A stretch of DNA of 64,000 bases from the NCBI GenBank assembly GCA_905221605.1, contig CAJNDS010000079.1, positions 165,001 through 229,000 of the forward strand. Reading direction: 5' to 3'. Under the pieces are notes generated by a model. It made no database searches, was not told where the DNA came from, and worked only from the letters and a program-made list of their open reading frames with translations. Source of the DNA: Symbiodinium natans (Eukaryota > Sar > Dinophyceae > Suessiales > Symbiodiniaceae). Both the position numbers and the translations under genes were made by a program. This document shows, in pieces, positions 1 through 9,767 of this stretch; the first letter of the stretch is position 1; each line of letters opens with the position of its first letter.

Positions 1-559
1 GCTGTGCCGGGAAAGGCTTGTGCCTTCCCATTGCTTTCGAGAGTGCGTGCTTTCGAAGGCGCTGCACACTCCATGGTGACATGCAGACGGCTCACAGTTC
101 CGTGCACAGCAACGTCGCGACAAAGGAATGGTGATTAAAGGTGTAGTCCGCGGCCATCAAGCTGAGGGAAGCTGCTTTTGTCCATAAGCATTTGGTTTAG
201 CATTGAGGGTGTAAGGCATAGGGTTTCCCATATTTGGCATTGCACTTAGATACTCCAACAAGCACAGTCGAGCAGCAATGGGAAGCGCCGCGTCAACCCG
301 CAATCGCCAGCGCAAGCAGGGTTGCGAACGGCTGGGCATCACAATTCTGCAGCTTGAAGAGGTGCTTCAACCATTTTCAACCCCCCAAAACCTTAGAGCC
401 CAACCATGAAGTCCTTGTCAAAATCTGGGGCTCGAAACAGGTGGATGCTGTTGTGCAAGACCGCTGTCAGAAGGAATGCTGGCCACAGGCCTGGTTGCAT
501 GACACGCAACTGTTGTTTCCGGCCTTTGGGAATAGAGTCGGTAAGTTTGCGCATGACAG
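1..559. other. 5' flank, no gene resolved
   Basis: I see no confident exon here. A frame open from 234 to 563 could hold 5' exons of the gene that starts at 560, but no recognisable motif supports it. Positions 548-559 end in GACAG, a plausible 3' splice site directly before the reading frame at 560. Confidence 0.3.
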
Positions 560-1453
560 GTGACCAAGTCCAAGCCCTCCGTGCAGCAGGTCGTGAGAAA
601 CTTTGTAAAACCAGAGATCAAAGGCAAGAAGCGCAGCTATGTCGAAATCAAATTCGAGGACAGGGTGAGCCCTCCTAGCTGGTTTTCGTGTCATCCTTGG
701 TCCATCAGCCACGCTTCTTTGGTGTTGGGTCTGCGGCACTTGCTTGACAGACATGGTGAGACCGATGCGACTTCTGTTTGGGTCGCAGCTTACTGCTTGT
801 ATCAGCATGATGAAGTATCTCATGCCCCTGACGTGGTTCTCCCGGCCGTTTTTGGGTCGAGGCACCTATGCGACATTGCAGTGCACATCGATTCACAGCG
901 TGAAATCTGGAGACGGATGTGGTGCCTTTCCGAGATCCTCGCCTCCGCAACTCACGGGGGTGAAGCGATGCATGTGAGCTTCGTTGCAGTGGAGGAGTCC
1001 AAGAGCGGCGAGACGACCGCGTGCTCTTTGTCTGACCATCCCGTGGCGGTCACTGAGTCGGAGAGCGAGCGAAGATCACGTGATGCCAGGTTTCCACTGA
1101 GCGCCTTTGCGCTGAACCGGCCGATTGCCATCGACACAAGTTGCGCGACCCTCCAAGAGGACGAAGAGGCGATCTTGCGCCAGATCATCAAGGAGAGCGG
1201 AGAAGGCAACAGTGGCTCGCACGCCTCTCGAAGCCCAAGCTCTCCAAAGCAACACCCGGCCTACCTCAAGGCGAATACACTGCTGCGGGTCAAGATCGAA
1301 GCCGCAGCCATGCGAGTCGCTGTACTCGCCCAGGACGAGAAGATGCAGGGCGCCCTCTTGCGAGGCGCCCAAAACAACGAGACACTTCGGGGCGAGCTGA
1401 AGCAAGCCATTGAGCTACTCGACGTCACGATTGTTGGGAAGGCCTTATACTAA
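560..1453 (+). CDS. TIR-like domain protein (first paralogue), 3' exon
   Basis: An uninterrupted frame of 297 codons follows a GACAG splice acceptor at 555-559; its first codon is GTG, so this is probably an internal exon rather than the start of the gene. Visible motifs in order are an early SWFSCHPWS block, then VWVAAYCLYQHDE, then RRMWCLSE at about residues 117-124. The same order (S-H-x-W, then C-x-x-N/Y-Q, then W-C-x-x-E) recurs in the genes at 1961-4492 and 44968-47040. I recall proteins of this kind as abundant in dinoflagellate genomes. The S-H-x-W start and the W-C-x-x-E helix resemble TIR domains, where that glutamate is catalytic in NAD-cleaving members; this is inference from motifs only. 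The stop codon lies inside an inverted-repeat element (1432-1498), so the true 3' end may be downstream. Confidence 0.55.
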   Translation: MTKSKPSVQQVVRNFVKPEIKGKKRSYVEIKFEDRVSPPSWFSCHPWSISHASLVLGLRHLLDRHGETDATSVWVAAYCLYQHDEVSHAPDVVLPAVFGSRHLCDIAVHIDSQREIWRRMWCLSEILASATHGGEAMHVSFVAVEESKSGETTACSLSDHPVAVTESESERRSRDARFPLSAFALNRPIAIDTSCATLQEDEEAILRQIIKESGEGNSGSHASRSPSSPKQHPAYLKANTLLRVKIEAAAMRVAVLAQDEKMQGALLRGAQNNETLRGELKQAIELLDVTIVGKALY

Positions 1454-1498
1454 CAGTCCTTAAAAGGATTTATGTACCCTCCAGGGGAAAATCCCAAG
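1432..1498. mobile_element. Inverted-repeat element, family D
   Basis: The left end reads TTGGGAAGG then TATACTAACAGTCCTTAA; the right end is AAATCCCAAG, which is the inverse of the left end. Three other copies lie at 26808-26903, 31611-31691 and 48720-48822. This copy supplies the TAA that ends the frame opened at 560. Confidence 0.6.
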
Positions 1499-1739
1499 AT
1501 GTCGTGGACACCCCCACCCCCCCTCCCTCTCCCTCTCCCCCTGCCATCACAACGAAGCCCAACATCCTGGAGCCAAGTGAATTTGATAGGAGGATGTGGG
1601 GCCCCTACTCCAATCCCTAAGCCCCCCCCAATCCCCAAAGGCAAATAAAGCCCAAAATCCCCCAAACCGTCCGCAAGCAGATCTAGACGCCCCATACTTG
1701 AACCCGAAACCCACAAACTGCCCTGAACCCCTCGAACCC

Positions 1740-2155
1740 TCCAATCCCCTAAGCCCCAAACCCTTTACCCTGAACCCCATATCCTAAACACCAAACCCTG
1801 AACCCCAAACCCTCCAAAACGAAATGCACACTAGACCACAAACCTAAACCGCCGCCACCCCCCAAACGGCCTGAACCTAAGAAAACCCAAACCCTCCTAA
1901 ACAAAAGGCACTCCCACAACCCAAACCCCAAACCCCCAAACACGAACACCTCCAAGAAACGAAAGGCAAGCCCAGAGCCTCCTCGCTGACCCCTCGCCGC
2001 CCAAACGCGCGCCGGCGCCAGCGCCGACGGTGGAGGAGCTGCAGATCTTGGGGCAAGGCTGGGGTTTAGGGTTTAGGGTTTAAGGTTTAGGGCTTAGGGT
2101 TTAGGGCTTCTTGTGGAGTTGGCGGGTTTAGGGGTTTAGGGTTTAGGGGGTATTA
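1740..2155. repeat. Interspersed telomere-like heptamers
   Basis: Many degenerate CCCTAAA units (1740-1960) are followed by TTTAGGG units (2064-2145). The second block lies inside the first resolved intron of the next gene. Similar clusters occur near 4110, 7745, 8265, 27405, 29050, 33245, 33665, 40065, 45275 and elsewhere. They are short, impure and in both orientations, so this is interstitial sequence and not a chromosome end. Confidence 0.85.
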
Positions 2156-4492
2156 CTTGACTTGACTTGTCTCGTATTATTTGCTATGCCCTCTTATGGT
2201 GAAAACTTAATTCAAGCTCCTCAACCAGAGCCCAGAAATTGGTTGAGGGCGAGGATTTGGGATTCCAGCTTTAACGTCTAGGGTTTGGCTTTTCTGGCTT
2301 AGGGTTTTAAAGGTGTGTAGGGGTTACAAGCATTTTAAGTTTGCAGTTCCTGGTTTAGGCTATTAAGTGGGGTTTCACGTGCAGGTCCGGCGGCGGAGGA
2401 CCTTGAGCGCTCAACGAGTTCCAAGCTCCTGGGGGCACGCCTGGGATACTTGTTGGAAGGCTTTCCTCTGCAAGCTCAGCGAAGCACAGGTCAAGAAGAT
2501 CCGACGTTTCATGAGATGAGCAAGACGCTAGCCTTGAACAAAACTGGCCTGGGGTATAACAAGCTGTGCCCTCGTGATGGGAGACTTCATTGCAGCGTTG
2601 TAGATGCACTGGCCGCCGGTGACGCGCGGAGAGCTTCACACTTCTTATCCTGGTGCTGGGATTATCGCTTGCAGATGTACCTTGGGGACGAAATGGTTTA
2701 TGGTTCATTATGGTTCATATTCCTCAATAGGAATTATTGTAGTACAGGGTATATGACCCCTCAGTTTTGAGGTTCATTTGGTCCCCAAGGTATCTACAAA
2801 CCTGGACGCAGTGGCGTTCACAGCATCATGCGGAGGCCTTCATTTGGCAGTGCTTCTTCTGCAACAACCAGTACCTTGGGGACCAAAGGAACCCCAAGAT
2901 TGGGGGTCATATTCCCTATACTACCATAATTCCTATTACAAGGTATGTAACCATAAGCCCTTTTAGGGCCTATGGTTCCTAGTAAAGAAGCATAAACCCT
3001 TTCAGGGTTCCTGTCGTCCCCAAGGTATCGCCTCCAAGAAGGCCAGCAAGTGACGGATGAAAGCCTCGGCGACATCTTTCAAACCCGCCTGCTTGACATC
3101 CAGCAGATGCTTGGTAGCCCCGTAGTACCCTTTACCCTTTTTTTGGCTTCTGTGTGCCCTTCTAAATGAACCAACCAAAAAAGGGTTCCCTTTTGTTATA
3201 AGATGGTTACTGGGCTACCAAGGATGGTGGTGATGCTTGATAAGTTCATGCAGCCCAAGTACCTCGAACGTGTGTGGTGTGTCTACGCCACTCAGCAGTC
3301 CTTGGCAGGGCTTTTTTTGGCTGTCATAGGACACCGGGAGCTGTTCCTTGAGGACCAAATGAACCCCAAAATTGGGGTCATACACCCTACCTATACTACT
3401 ATATTTCCTACTCAGGTATATGACCATAAACGCTTTAAGACTGCATTTGGTCCCCAAGGTTGAGAAAGGGTTTGATTTTTTGCCCCCCGGAGTTGGCATG
3501 TGGGGCCTAAGGAGATGTACACGGCAGCCGCGAATTCCGACAGAGTTACCGTGGACATCATGTTGCCGCCCGACCAGGCTGCGGACATCCGGACGAAGAT
3601 CGCCTCTGGTGTCTGGGATGACATTCGCAAGAAGTTCCAGGAAGTCAATGTGGAGCATGCCAAGGCCCGGGTGCAGCGGGACGAAGACATGGTCAAAGAG
3701 CACATCAAGAAAGGTGCCGGGTTCGATGCGGTGAATGCGAAAGTGCGCGAGAAGATGATGGCATGGGTTCTCAAGCAAGTGGAGATGTTCTTGCTGGAGG
3801 ATGGCAAAGTCCGAAGTGGGGCAGACTTTTTGCGCACTGCTGGGCTTGCTGACTACATCGACAAGCTGGAGGAGCAGGGAATCTGCACTTTTGAAGATCT
3901 TGAGGACCCAGATGCTCCACTATCGCTCGATTTTTAGCGTTGCTTTTCCTAGGGGGGTTCCTTACATGTCCCAACTATAATAACTATAAGTGCAAGAATA
4001 TGCTGGTTCTGGGCCTTACTTGACACCAAACCCGAAGCCCCTAAACCCGAAAAGCCCAATACCCTGTACCTCGAAGACCCCACCCTTCTTGAGTCAACTT
4101 CGGAGTCACCCTAAACCCTACACCCTAAACCCTAAACCCTAAACCCTACGAGGACTTAGAGGATGCAGACTTGGCCGCCATCGGCTTCGATCCGGCCGCG
4201 CGCGAGCGTCTCCTGCAAGTGGTGAAGATGGGGCCGTCTGCGAGGGAGGAGACCGACTTCAAGGACACTGGGTTTAGGGTTTAGGTTTTACGGGTTAGGG
4301 TTTAGGTTGAATTTTCCAATACCTTACAACCTTTAGAGACGTCAGTTCGTTTAACTGATAGCTTAACAGGCTCCTCGGTCGATTTCTTCGAGCTGGTGAC
4401 CAAGTAAGGACAAGCTGCGGATGTTGGGCTTAACAGCAGATGTCTTCGAGGGTCTTTCTGAGGACGAGGCCCTCAAGAGCATGAGAGCATGA
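1961..4492 (+). CDS. TIR-like plus SAM-like domain protein
   Basis: Exons resolved by frame closure: about 1961-2057, 2385-2676, 2790-2870, 3025-3105, 3223-3286, 3512-3904, 4162-4263 and 4409-4492 (TGA). The intervening introns are GC-AG, GT-AG, GT-AG, GA-AG, GC-AG, GA-AG and GA-AG. From 2385 on, the spliced frame is 365 codons plus two bases with no stop until the end. Key motifs are LCPRDGR and ASHFLSWCWDY (exon 2), QCFFCNNQY (exons 3-4), MVVMLDKF and LERVWCVYEMYT (exons 5-6), then a long charged helical stretch. From about 3830 a SAM-like block follows (GLADYIDKLEEQGI, then AAIGF), split by the intron 3905-4161. The first half matches the domain at 560-1453. An enzyme or signalling role is inference; no start codon was identified. 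Confidence 0.7.
2677..2789 (+). mobile_element. Family A introner, complete GT-AG intron
   Basis: The insert begins GTACCTTGGGGACGAAATGG and ends TTTGGTCCCCAAG. The terminal inverted repeat is about 15 bp. The target GTA is repeated after the element. Removal joins CAG-AT to G-TAT and keeps the frame (Q-M-Y-L-Q-T-W). The 5' GT comes from the target duplication and the 3' AG is the last two bases of the element. Confidence 0.85.
2871..3024 (+). mobile_element. Family A introner, complete GT-AG intron
   Basis: Starts GTACCTTGGGGACCAAAGG, ends CGTCCCCAAG, and is followed by a repeated GTA. Removal joins AAC-AAC-CA to G-TAT-CGC, restoring C-N-N-Q-Y-R-L. It is 154 nt long, larger than the previous copy because of an extra internal block near 2945-3000. 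Confidence 0.85.
3106..3222 (+). mobile_element. Family B introner, complete GA-AG intron
   Basis: Ends are GATG|CTTGGTAGCCC and GGGCTACCAAG, an 11-bp perfect inverted repeat with a partial extension. The target GATG is repeated at 3223-3226. Removal joins CAG-CA to G-ATG-GTG and restores D-I-Q-Q-M-V-V-M-L-D. The body is unrelated to family A, but both share the CTTGG...CCAAG tips. Confidence 0.8.
3343..3458 (+). mobile_element. Family A element nested in an intron
   Basis: Ends GTT|CCTTGAGGACCAAATG and TTTGGTCCCCAAG, with GTT repeated on the right. It lies inside the GC-AG intron 3287-3511, so here it did not create a new intron but lengthened an existing one. Confidence 0.75.
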
Positions 4493-5370
4493 ACTGAAAG
4501 CAGGGCGTTGGTACCCTAGCGCTCTTGCGTTGTTCATTCATGCGAGCCTTCGAACACTGAAGATTGTTGAGGCCGTGAAAGGATTGTTCTAACCCATGTT
4601 ATTCTCTGTCAGCGCATGTCACCTGAACCCCACGCTTAGTAACCTGAACTGGTGTCTTTCCGTCCTGTGCAATCGCCCCACACTGCCACAAAGAGCATCA
4701 GGAACCGCACCGAAGCACCGATCAGACAAGCAGAAATCAATTCACGCAGACCACCTATTGAAGTGCATTCCGATGCGCAATGTCTGCATGACGGTGCGCA
4801 AGGTTGGGTCGTGAATCGTCAAGTTGGCCAGTCAGATTGGTGCACCTCATGCTTTTTGTTGCATGCCGAAACGAGACGGGATGTCACGGGCTCTGCATTT
4901 TCGGTTCGTCTGCGTTTGTGCGACTTGAGACGTGCTTTTCTCTTAGTTTACGAGGTTGTCCTCATGCTTGAAGGATGATGCCACGGTTGCATTCACTACC
5001 CTTTCGGTCGCGTGGGCCGCAGGTGTGCTCTAGTTTGCTTCTGTTTCCAGGTTCCAGCTGCTGTTTTGCATCTTGCGTGCCCGGATCGACAAGAGAATCA
5101 TGTGCACGCGTTCTCTCAAAGAGTCCACGACAGCACCACGCAGGCGTTGCTGTCTCCAGGCCCTGCACATTCTGAGCCGTGTTCGGGCGGTTGCTGAGCT
5201 TTCTGCCCTTTCCTTTGAGTCCTTTCTCTTTGGATCGACCGAAAAGGCAAGCAGACACGGAGGGAGCCCTGCACTGCTCGCCCTGATGCCTGGGCGAGCA
5301 TTGCGCTGTTTGTATGTTTCTTGTAATTATGTTTTTCCTTGGCTTGCTAACATGTTGCGTCTTGCCGCAG
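4493..5370. other. Spacer between genes
   Basis: No exon with convincing sense was found. The last 30 bases (5341-5370) end in a pyrimidine-rich tract and CGCAG, the splice acceptor of the next gene, so its 5' exons probably lie in this interval unrecognised. Confidence 0.4.
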
Positions 5371-8300
5371 GTCATGCGAAACAGGAACATGGAGGAGAGG
5401 CTGCCAACCTTGGGAGACAAGAAGAAGTTCCGCAAGTGGCGTCAGTCCTGCTTGACGGGCGAGGCCGTTGTGGAGGAGCTGGTGGCTTTGGACATGCTTG
5501 TTGAGCGAGGCCCGGACTGGTGTTACGACGGTGACAGCGACGATGACATGACTCCCGAAGATGGGGGGCCTCAAGGTGTTGCTCGCTAGGCCCTTGGGAC
5601 ATTTTGTCTATTTTTTCGCTTATTATTGGGTTGAAGAGGACTCAGGAATATTTATGTCAGATGGGTTCATGGGGCCCATCCGAGGTTGGCAAAGTGGTGG
5701 CCTGGTGTTCTGCTTCGGGGGAGGCCTTCGGACCTGTTGCTCCAAGGCCTGGATGGGTCAAGGTGCACTGGCAAGTCACGGGACGCAAGCGGAGCTATCG
5801 AATGGGGACGCCGGAGCGTTCAGCAGAGCTCGTTTTCGCCGCAGCCATCGCCGATGCCCAAGCTGCACGAGCCCTCTCAGAGGTTCCAAAGGGTGAGATT
5901 CAGCTGCACCACCTGCGTTGTGGCTTTGGCTATCGCTGCGGCACGAGGTTCTCCCACTATGCCCTGTTTGACAATCGCATGGAGGCATGTGAGAAGGTGG
6001 CTGCATTCAAGCCAGGCGATGTCGTGGAAGACAAAGATGGGGACAGAGCCACGTGCGTTGGCTTGAAGTATCGCGCAGATGCCAAAAAAGTGGACATGTG
6101 GTTCCACTGCAATGGCAGAGACGGCGCAGGCCTGTTTACGCACGCAAGTCATGACCGTTGTCTTCGCAAAGTTGCGCACAAGCGCCTGCAAGAGGTGAGC
6201 CGAGATGATGCCGAAGGTGCTTCAGATGGTGAGATAGATCATGATGAGCGTGAATGGGTCGGTCAGAACCTGAAACCTACGCTGAAATACCTATCGAAAT
6301 CCGGGCAAGTGCTCCACTTCGACGTTCGTGACGAGATGGTTCGATGCTTCCGTATGCCTTTCAGGTCTGGTGACATATTGGTCGACAAGGCGGACGGCGA
6401 GCGGATGACTTGCATCGGCGTCGCGAGCGATCCCATGCGGCAGCTGGCCGCGCGCCAAAGAGGCTTGGGGGACCAAAAGGGCCCCTAAAATTGGGGTCCC
6501 TATTGAGGTACATGAACCTCAAACGCTTCTTGTCATATAGACCCTATGCTACCATAATCCCTATTGAGGTACACGATCCAGAAACCTTGTTTAGGGCTCT
6601 TTTGGTCCCCAAGAGGAGGTCGGAGGGTCCCCGGCAGTGTGGCCGAAGTGTGGTTCCACGTGGAGTCCTCGGAGGGCGCGGGGCTGAATCCCAAAATGCA
6701 CAAGATCCTTGGGGACCAAAAGAGCCCGAAAAGGGCTTAGGGATGTTAGGGTTTAGAGTTCAGGGTCCATGATGCCTTAATAGGAAGCACAGTAGTCTGC
6801 GGTATGACCCCGATTTTATGGTTGATGTTGGTCCAATGTTGGTCCTCAAGGATGCTGAGTCGATTCAAAGTGGTCGACAACCGGCCTGTCTTGGAACATG
6901 TGGCGCTTGGGAGCTCAGATGCGTGGGACATGGAAACTGCTTTGGGCTTGCTGGCCAGCCTGGATGGTGGATTGCAGTGTGACTTCAGCTTTCCCAGAGG
7001 TGCCGGGGAGAATGCCACACCCGACTTCTTTGATGTGCGACCCGAGCTTGTTTACAACGTGGTCGGCTTCCGGCCCGGAGATGTCTTGACCATTCGCGGA
7101 GGCAGGGGGGGGGGGGTTAATTTGCTTCACTTACTCCATTCACTCCCCAAGCAGTGCGTGTCAACAGCGAGGGCTTCTAACGTAAAGAGCTAGCGGGGGC
7201 GGGGGGGGGGGGGGGGGGCAGGATAGGTACATGATGCCCGGAGGGCGCTCCAGGCCGGGACCACCGTGCGTTTGTCTCGAAGCCTGCACGCTTGTTGGAC
7301 GAAAATCGCGCTCTCGCCCGGGCGCCCGCGGTGTGGCCATTGCTTTTATATATGTTCACCTTTCTTTCTTCTGTGTTGGCGAAAAGCGAAACTGCCGTCG
7401 CTTTTGGGTGTCCACGTTCGCAAAATGCGAAGCTGTCCGCGCTTCTGTGCTTGTGTGCTCGCGAATGAAACTGTCGTCGTTTTTGAACAGCCGCGTTCGT
7501 CAAATGCGAAACTGTCGTCACTTCGTGGTTTCTGGGTTCGCGAAATGCGAAGATGTCGTCGCTTTTGGGCGTCTGGGTTCGCTGGGGTCGTTTGCACGCG
7601 CTCTTGAACCATTGGAGTGCTTTGTCGTGTCCCCATCCATGATCTCTCACTGTTTGGGGCTTCGTGATATTTCGGGTTTGCCCGCTATCGGCATTTTGGC
7701 TTAATGTAGACTCCAGACTTCAATCGGATCTCTAATTTTAGGAGCCCTAAACCCTAAACCCCTACCTAAACTCTACATTTACGACACCTAGTTTTTGAGC
7801 GGCATTGCCAGGCCCGCCCGGCACTCGCTTGACCCTGATTGGTCTCCGTCCAGACCCCGACACTGGTGAGATCTCGGTTTGGTGGCATCATGAAGCCGCT
7901 TTGCCTGAACAGCTCAATGTCAAGCTGTGGGGTTTCGGGGTTTCGGGTGTAGGGTTTAAGGCATGATGAGATATGGGAGTTTCCCTAACCCTAGATTGAA
8001 GAAGGACCTCTAAACCATAGCTGTAACCACCAGATATGGTGATGAGATGCCATAGACCTGGGGGAGCTGCTTATTGCCGATCATTCAAGCACCCTCGCTT
8101 CCTGCATTTCGGCTGCTTAGGGTGTCAGCGTTTGGGGTTTAGGTAGGGGTTGCAAGCTAGCATCCAAGGACTTTCAGTGCGTCCATGCCGGAGCTGGCAA
8201 GATTCCTGGTTGGGAGCACATGCGGCAGATGATGCGAGACACAGGCCGGGAATTCCGTCTGGGTTTAGGGTGTATAGGGTTTAGGTTTAGGGTTTAGGGT

Positions 8301-8592
8301 ATAAGTTGAACATAAATCATAAAGCATCACGGTTGCTTCGGGTTTAGGGTCTGAGGGTTCAGAGGGTTTCGGGGTTTAGGGCCTTAAACCCTGGCCCGAA
8401 CCTCTATAGCTTCCTTCCATACTGTGGCTTCGCAGGTGAGAAAGTGAACCTTGAGGAGTTGAAAGAGCGGATACGCAGCCGAAGGGGGCGAGGTGAACAG
8501 GGCCATGGTGATCTCCCGGAAATGCTTTCGCAGCTGTCAGCACAGCTTTCGCCAGCCGACCTTCAACAGCTCATGGGGGCGTTGATGCGCTA
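5371..8592 (+). CDS. MIB/HERC2-like protein with a thrice-repeated domain
   Basis: Exons: 5371-5577, 5685-6462, 6616-6703, 6851 to about 7098, about 7814-7930, about 8162-8262, about 8436-8592 (TAA). Introns 5578-5684 (GT-AG), 6463-6615 (GC-AG) and 6704-6850 (GA-AG) close the frame exactly. The N-terminal part has a DEP-like look (CLTGEAVVEELV). It is followed by RGPDW, then VKVHW and SYRMG, the pattern of MIB/HERC2 domains. A domain with G-D-hydrophobic-V/L, T-C-hydrophobic-G and V-W-F-H then occurs three times: FKPGDVVEDKDG, FRSGDILVDK and FRPGDVLTI (the last split, continuing near 7830 with TLIGL and VWWHH). The final exon is helical and ends SPADLQQLMGALMR. The repeated domain is not one I can name. 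5' exons are missing. Confidence 0.65.
6463..6615 (+). mobile_element. Family A introner, complete GC-AG intron
   Basis: Starts GCTTGGGGGACCAAAAGG and ends TTGGTCCCCAAGAG. Splicing AGA-G to GA-GGT-CGG keeps the second copy of the repeated domain open through to V-A-E-V-W-F-H. The donor is GC because the target had AGAG before the element tip. Confidence 0.8.
6704..6850 (+). mobile_element. Family A introner, complete GA-AG intron
   Basis: Starts GATCCTTGGGGACC, ends TTGGTCCTCAAG, and is followed by a repeated GAT. Splicing CAC-AA to G-ATG-CTG restores H-K-M-L-S-R-F. The internal part contains a TTAGGG-like tract. Confidence 0.85.
7099..7813. repeat. Intron with G tracts and a ~42-bp degenerate tandem repeat
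   Basis: This probable intron of the preceding gene has G runs at about 7107-7116 and 7200-7219. At 7380-7585 about five degenerate copies of a unit of roughly 41-43 bp follow, each with GCGAAACTGTCGTCG or a variant and a GTTCGCGAAAT-like link. No coding sense was found. Confidence 0.6.
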
Positions 8593-9688
8593 AGCGCATC
8601 GTCTCCGCAGTCTTGTGTTTCACCGGCAACCTCGTGAGGTCCTGTGTTCAGCTCGGGCGTGCTAGCCTGGGCCAGGGGCTTCAAGCCACTGTGCTTTGGT
8701 TCCGCAGTTCTGCTTAGCACGCTGTGATGATTGATCTGGCAGTGAAAGCGACCAGAGCTTGCAGCATTTGGGTGGTGTCGGGTTTAGGGTTGTACAGGTA
8801 AGCTCACACTCCGCTCCAGCCAGCTGTGCCCACAGAAGCCCCCTTGAGAGCGATGCGGTAGATTCAAAAAATGAGGCCGGTGAAGACCCCAAACACTAAG
8901 TTTGTACAAAGGCGGCGTAAAACAATGACGTAACCGAAGGCAGCACGTGAGAGAATCAAAAAGCCCATGAACCAACCCAGCCCCGGACTTCAACACAATA
9001 AGAAACCGCTGACAAATGCATTCTTGGCATGACAACTGAATGACACCGGGATGCATGTCCGATCCTGTCTGGTCGCAAAGCCGTCTATTTCTGGTTTTGT
9101 TCCGGTGCTTTCAGCACAGATAGCCCAAAGACATGGAAGGCAGGGCCCATTTGCTGCTTGAAAGCTTTTATTGACGTTTCTGAAGGGAGATCGCCCGCCA
9201 CCTGGAACCCATCCAGCCCTGTGTCATGGAGGGAAACCGGGAGGGGCCATAGATCCGAGCCGCATGACACTCATCCGGGCCAGCCAGCGCATTCATGAAG
9301 GGAGTTGCCTGGGAACTCACCCGCCGGTGTGCGGGTTTAGGTTTAGGGTTTTCTTCTCATGAGGGAGACCACGGGCCTCGATAAAACCCTCCACCCTGAA
9401 TCTTGAACCCCAAAGCCTACAAACCCTGTAAGCCCCATAGGCTTAGGGTTGTGCGTTTTGTTTTCAGGCTCAAGAATCTCATCTAGGGAAAGAAAGTTGT
9501 GCCTGGGTATGAACGGTGAGGGTGGACACTCGTGTGAGCACATCTGATATGTAGTAGGAGAACCAATGGTAGAGGCGCAAGAAGCGGCTTCGAGCCGTGA
9601 TGAAAAGAGCGGTACCTTGGGTACCTTGAACTCTTAGACTAACCTTAACCCCAGAAGCCTTCTCCCACAAAAGATGTGCGTACAGTAT
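8593..9688. other. Spacer without recognised gene
   Basis: It holds scattered TTTAGGG units (for example 8773 and 9335) and short accidental frames only. Confidence 0.4.
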
Positions 9689-9767
9689 TTCCCAAAATAG
9701 GGGTACTCCTTTGATACCTATAAACGGACCCCCGAAAAGGGCACCCCTAGTTTCGAAAACCCCCATG
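9689..9767. mobile_element. Family C inverted-repeat element
   Basis: Left end TTTCCCAAAATAGGGGTACTC; right end CCCTAGTTTCGAAAACCCCC. It resembles the copies at 15808-15910, 16627-16715, 28686-28800, 55001-55090 and 60957-61036, which share GGTACC, GGATTCCC and a GGTTTACGA-like end in one or other orientation. Confidence 0.5.

Noticed and set aside
1740..2155. Chromosome end
   Set aside because: Heptamers are short, impure, in both orientations and spread throughout the window between genes.
7686..7706. GGCATTTTGGCTTAATG, similar to the dinoflagellate spliced leader (CCATTTTGGCTCAAG)
   Set aside because: Several mismatches, no AG-dependent leader context and no gene body directly after it; treated as chance.
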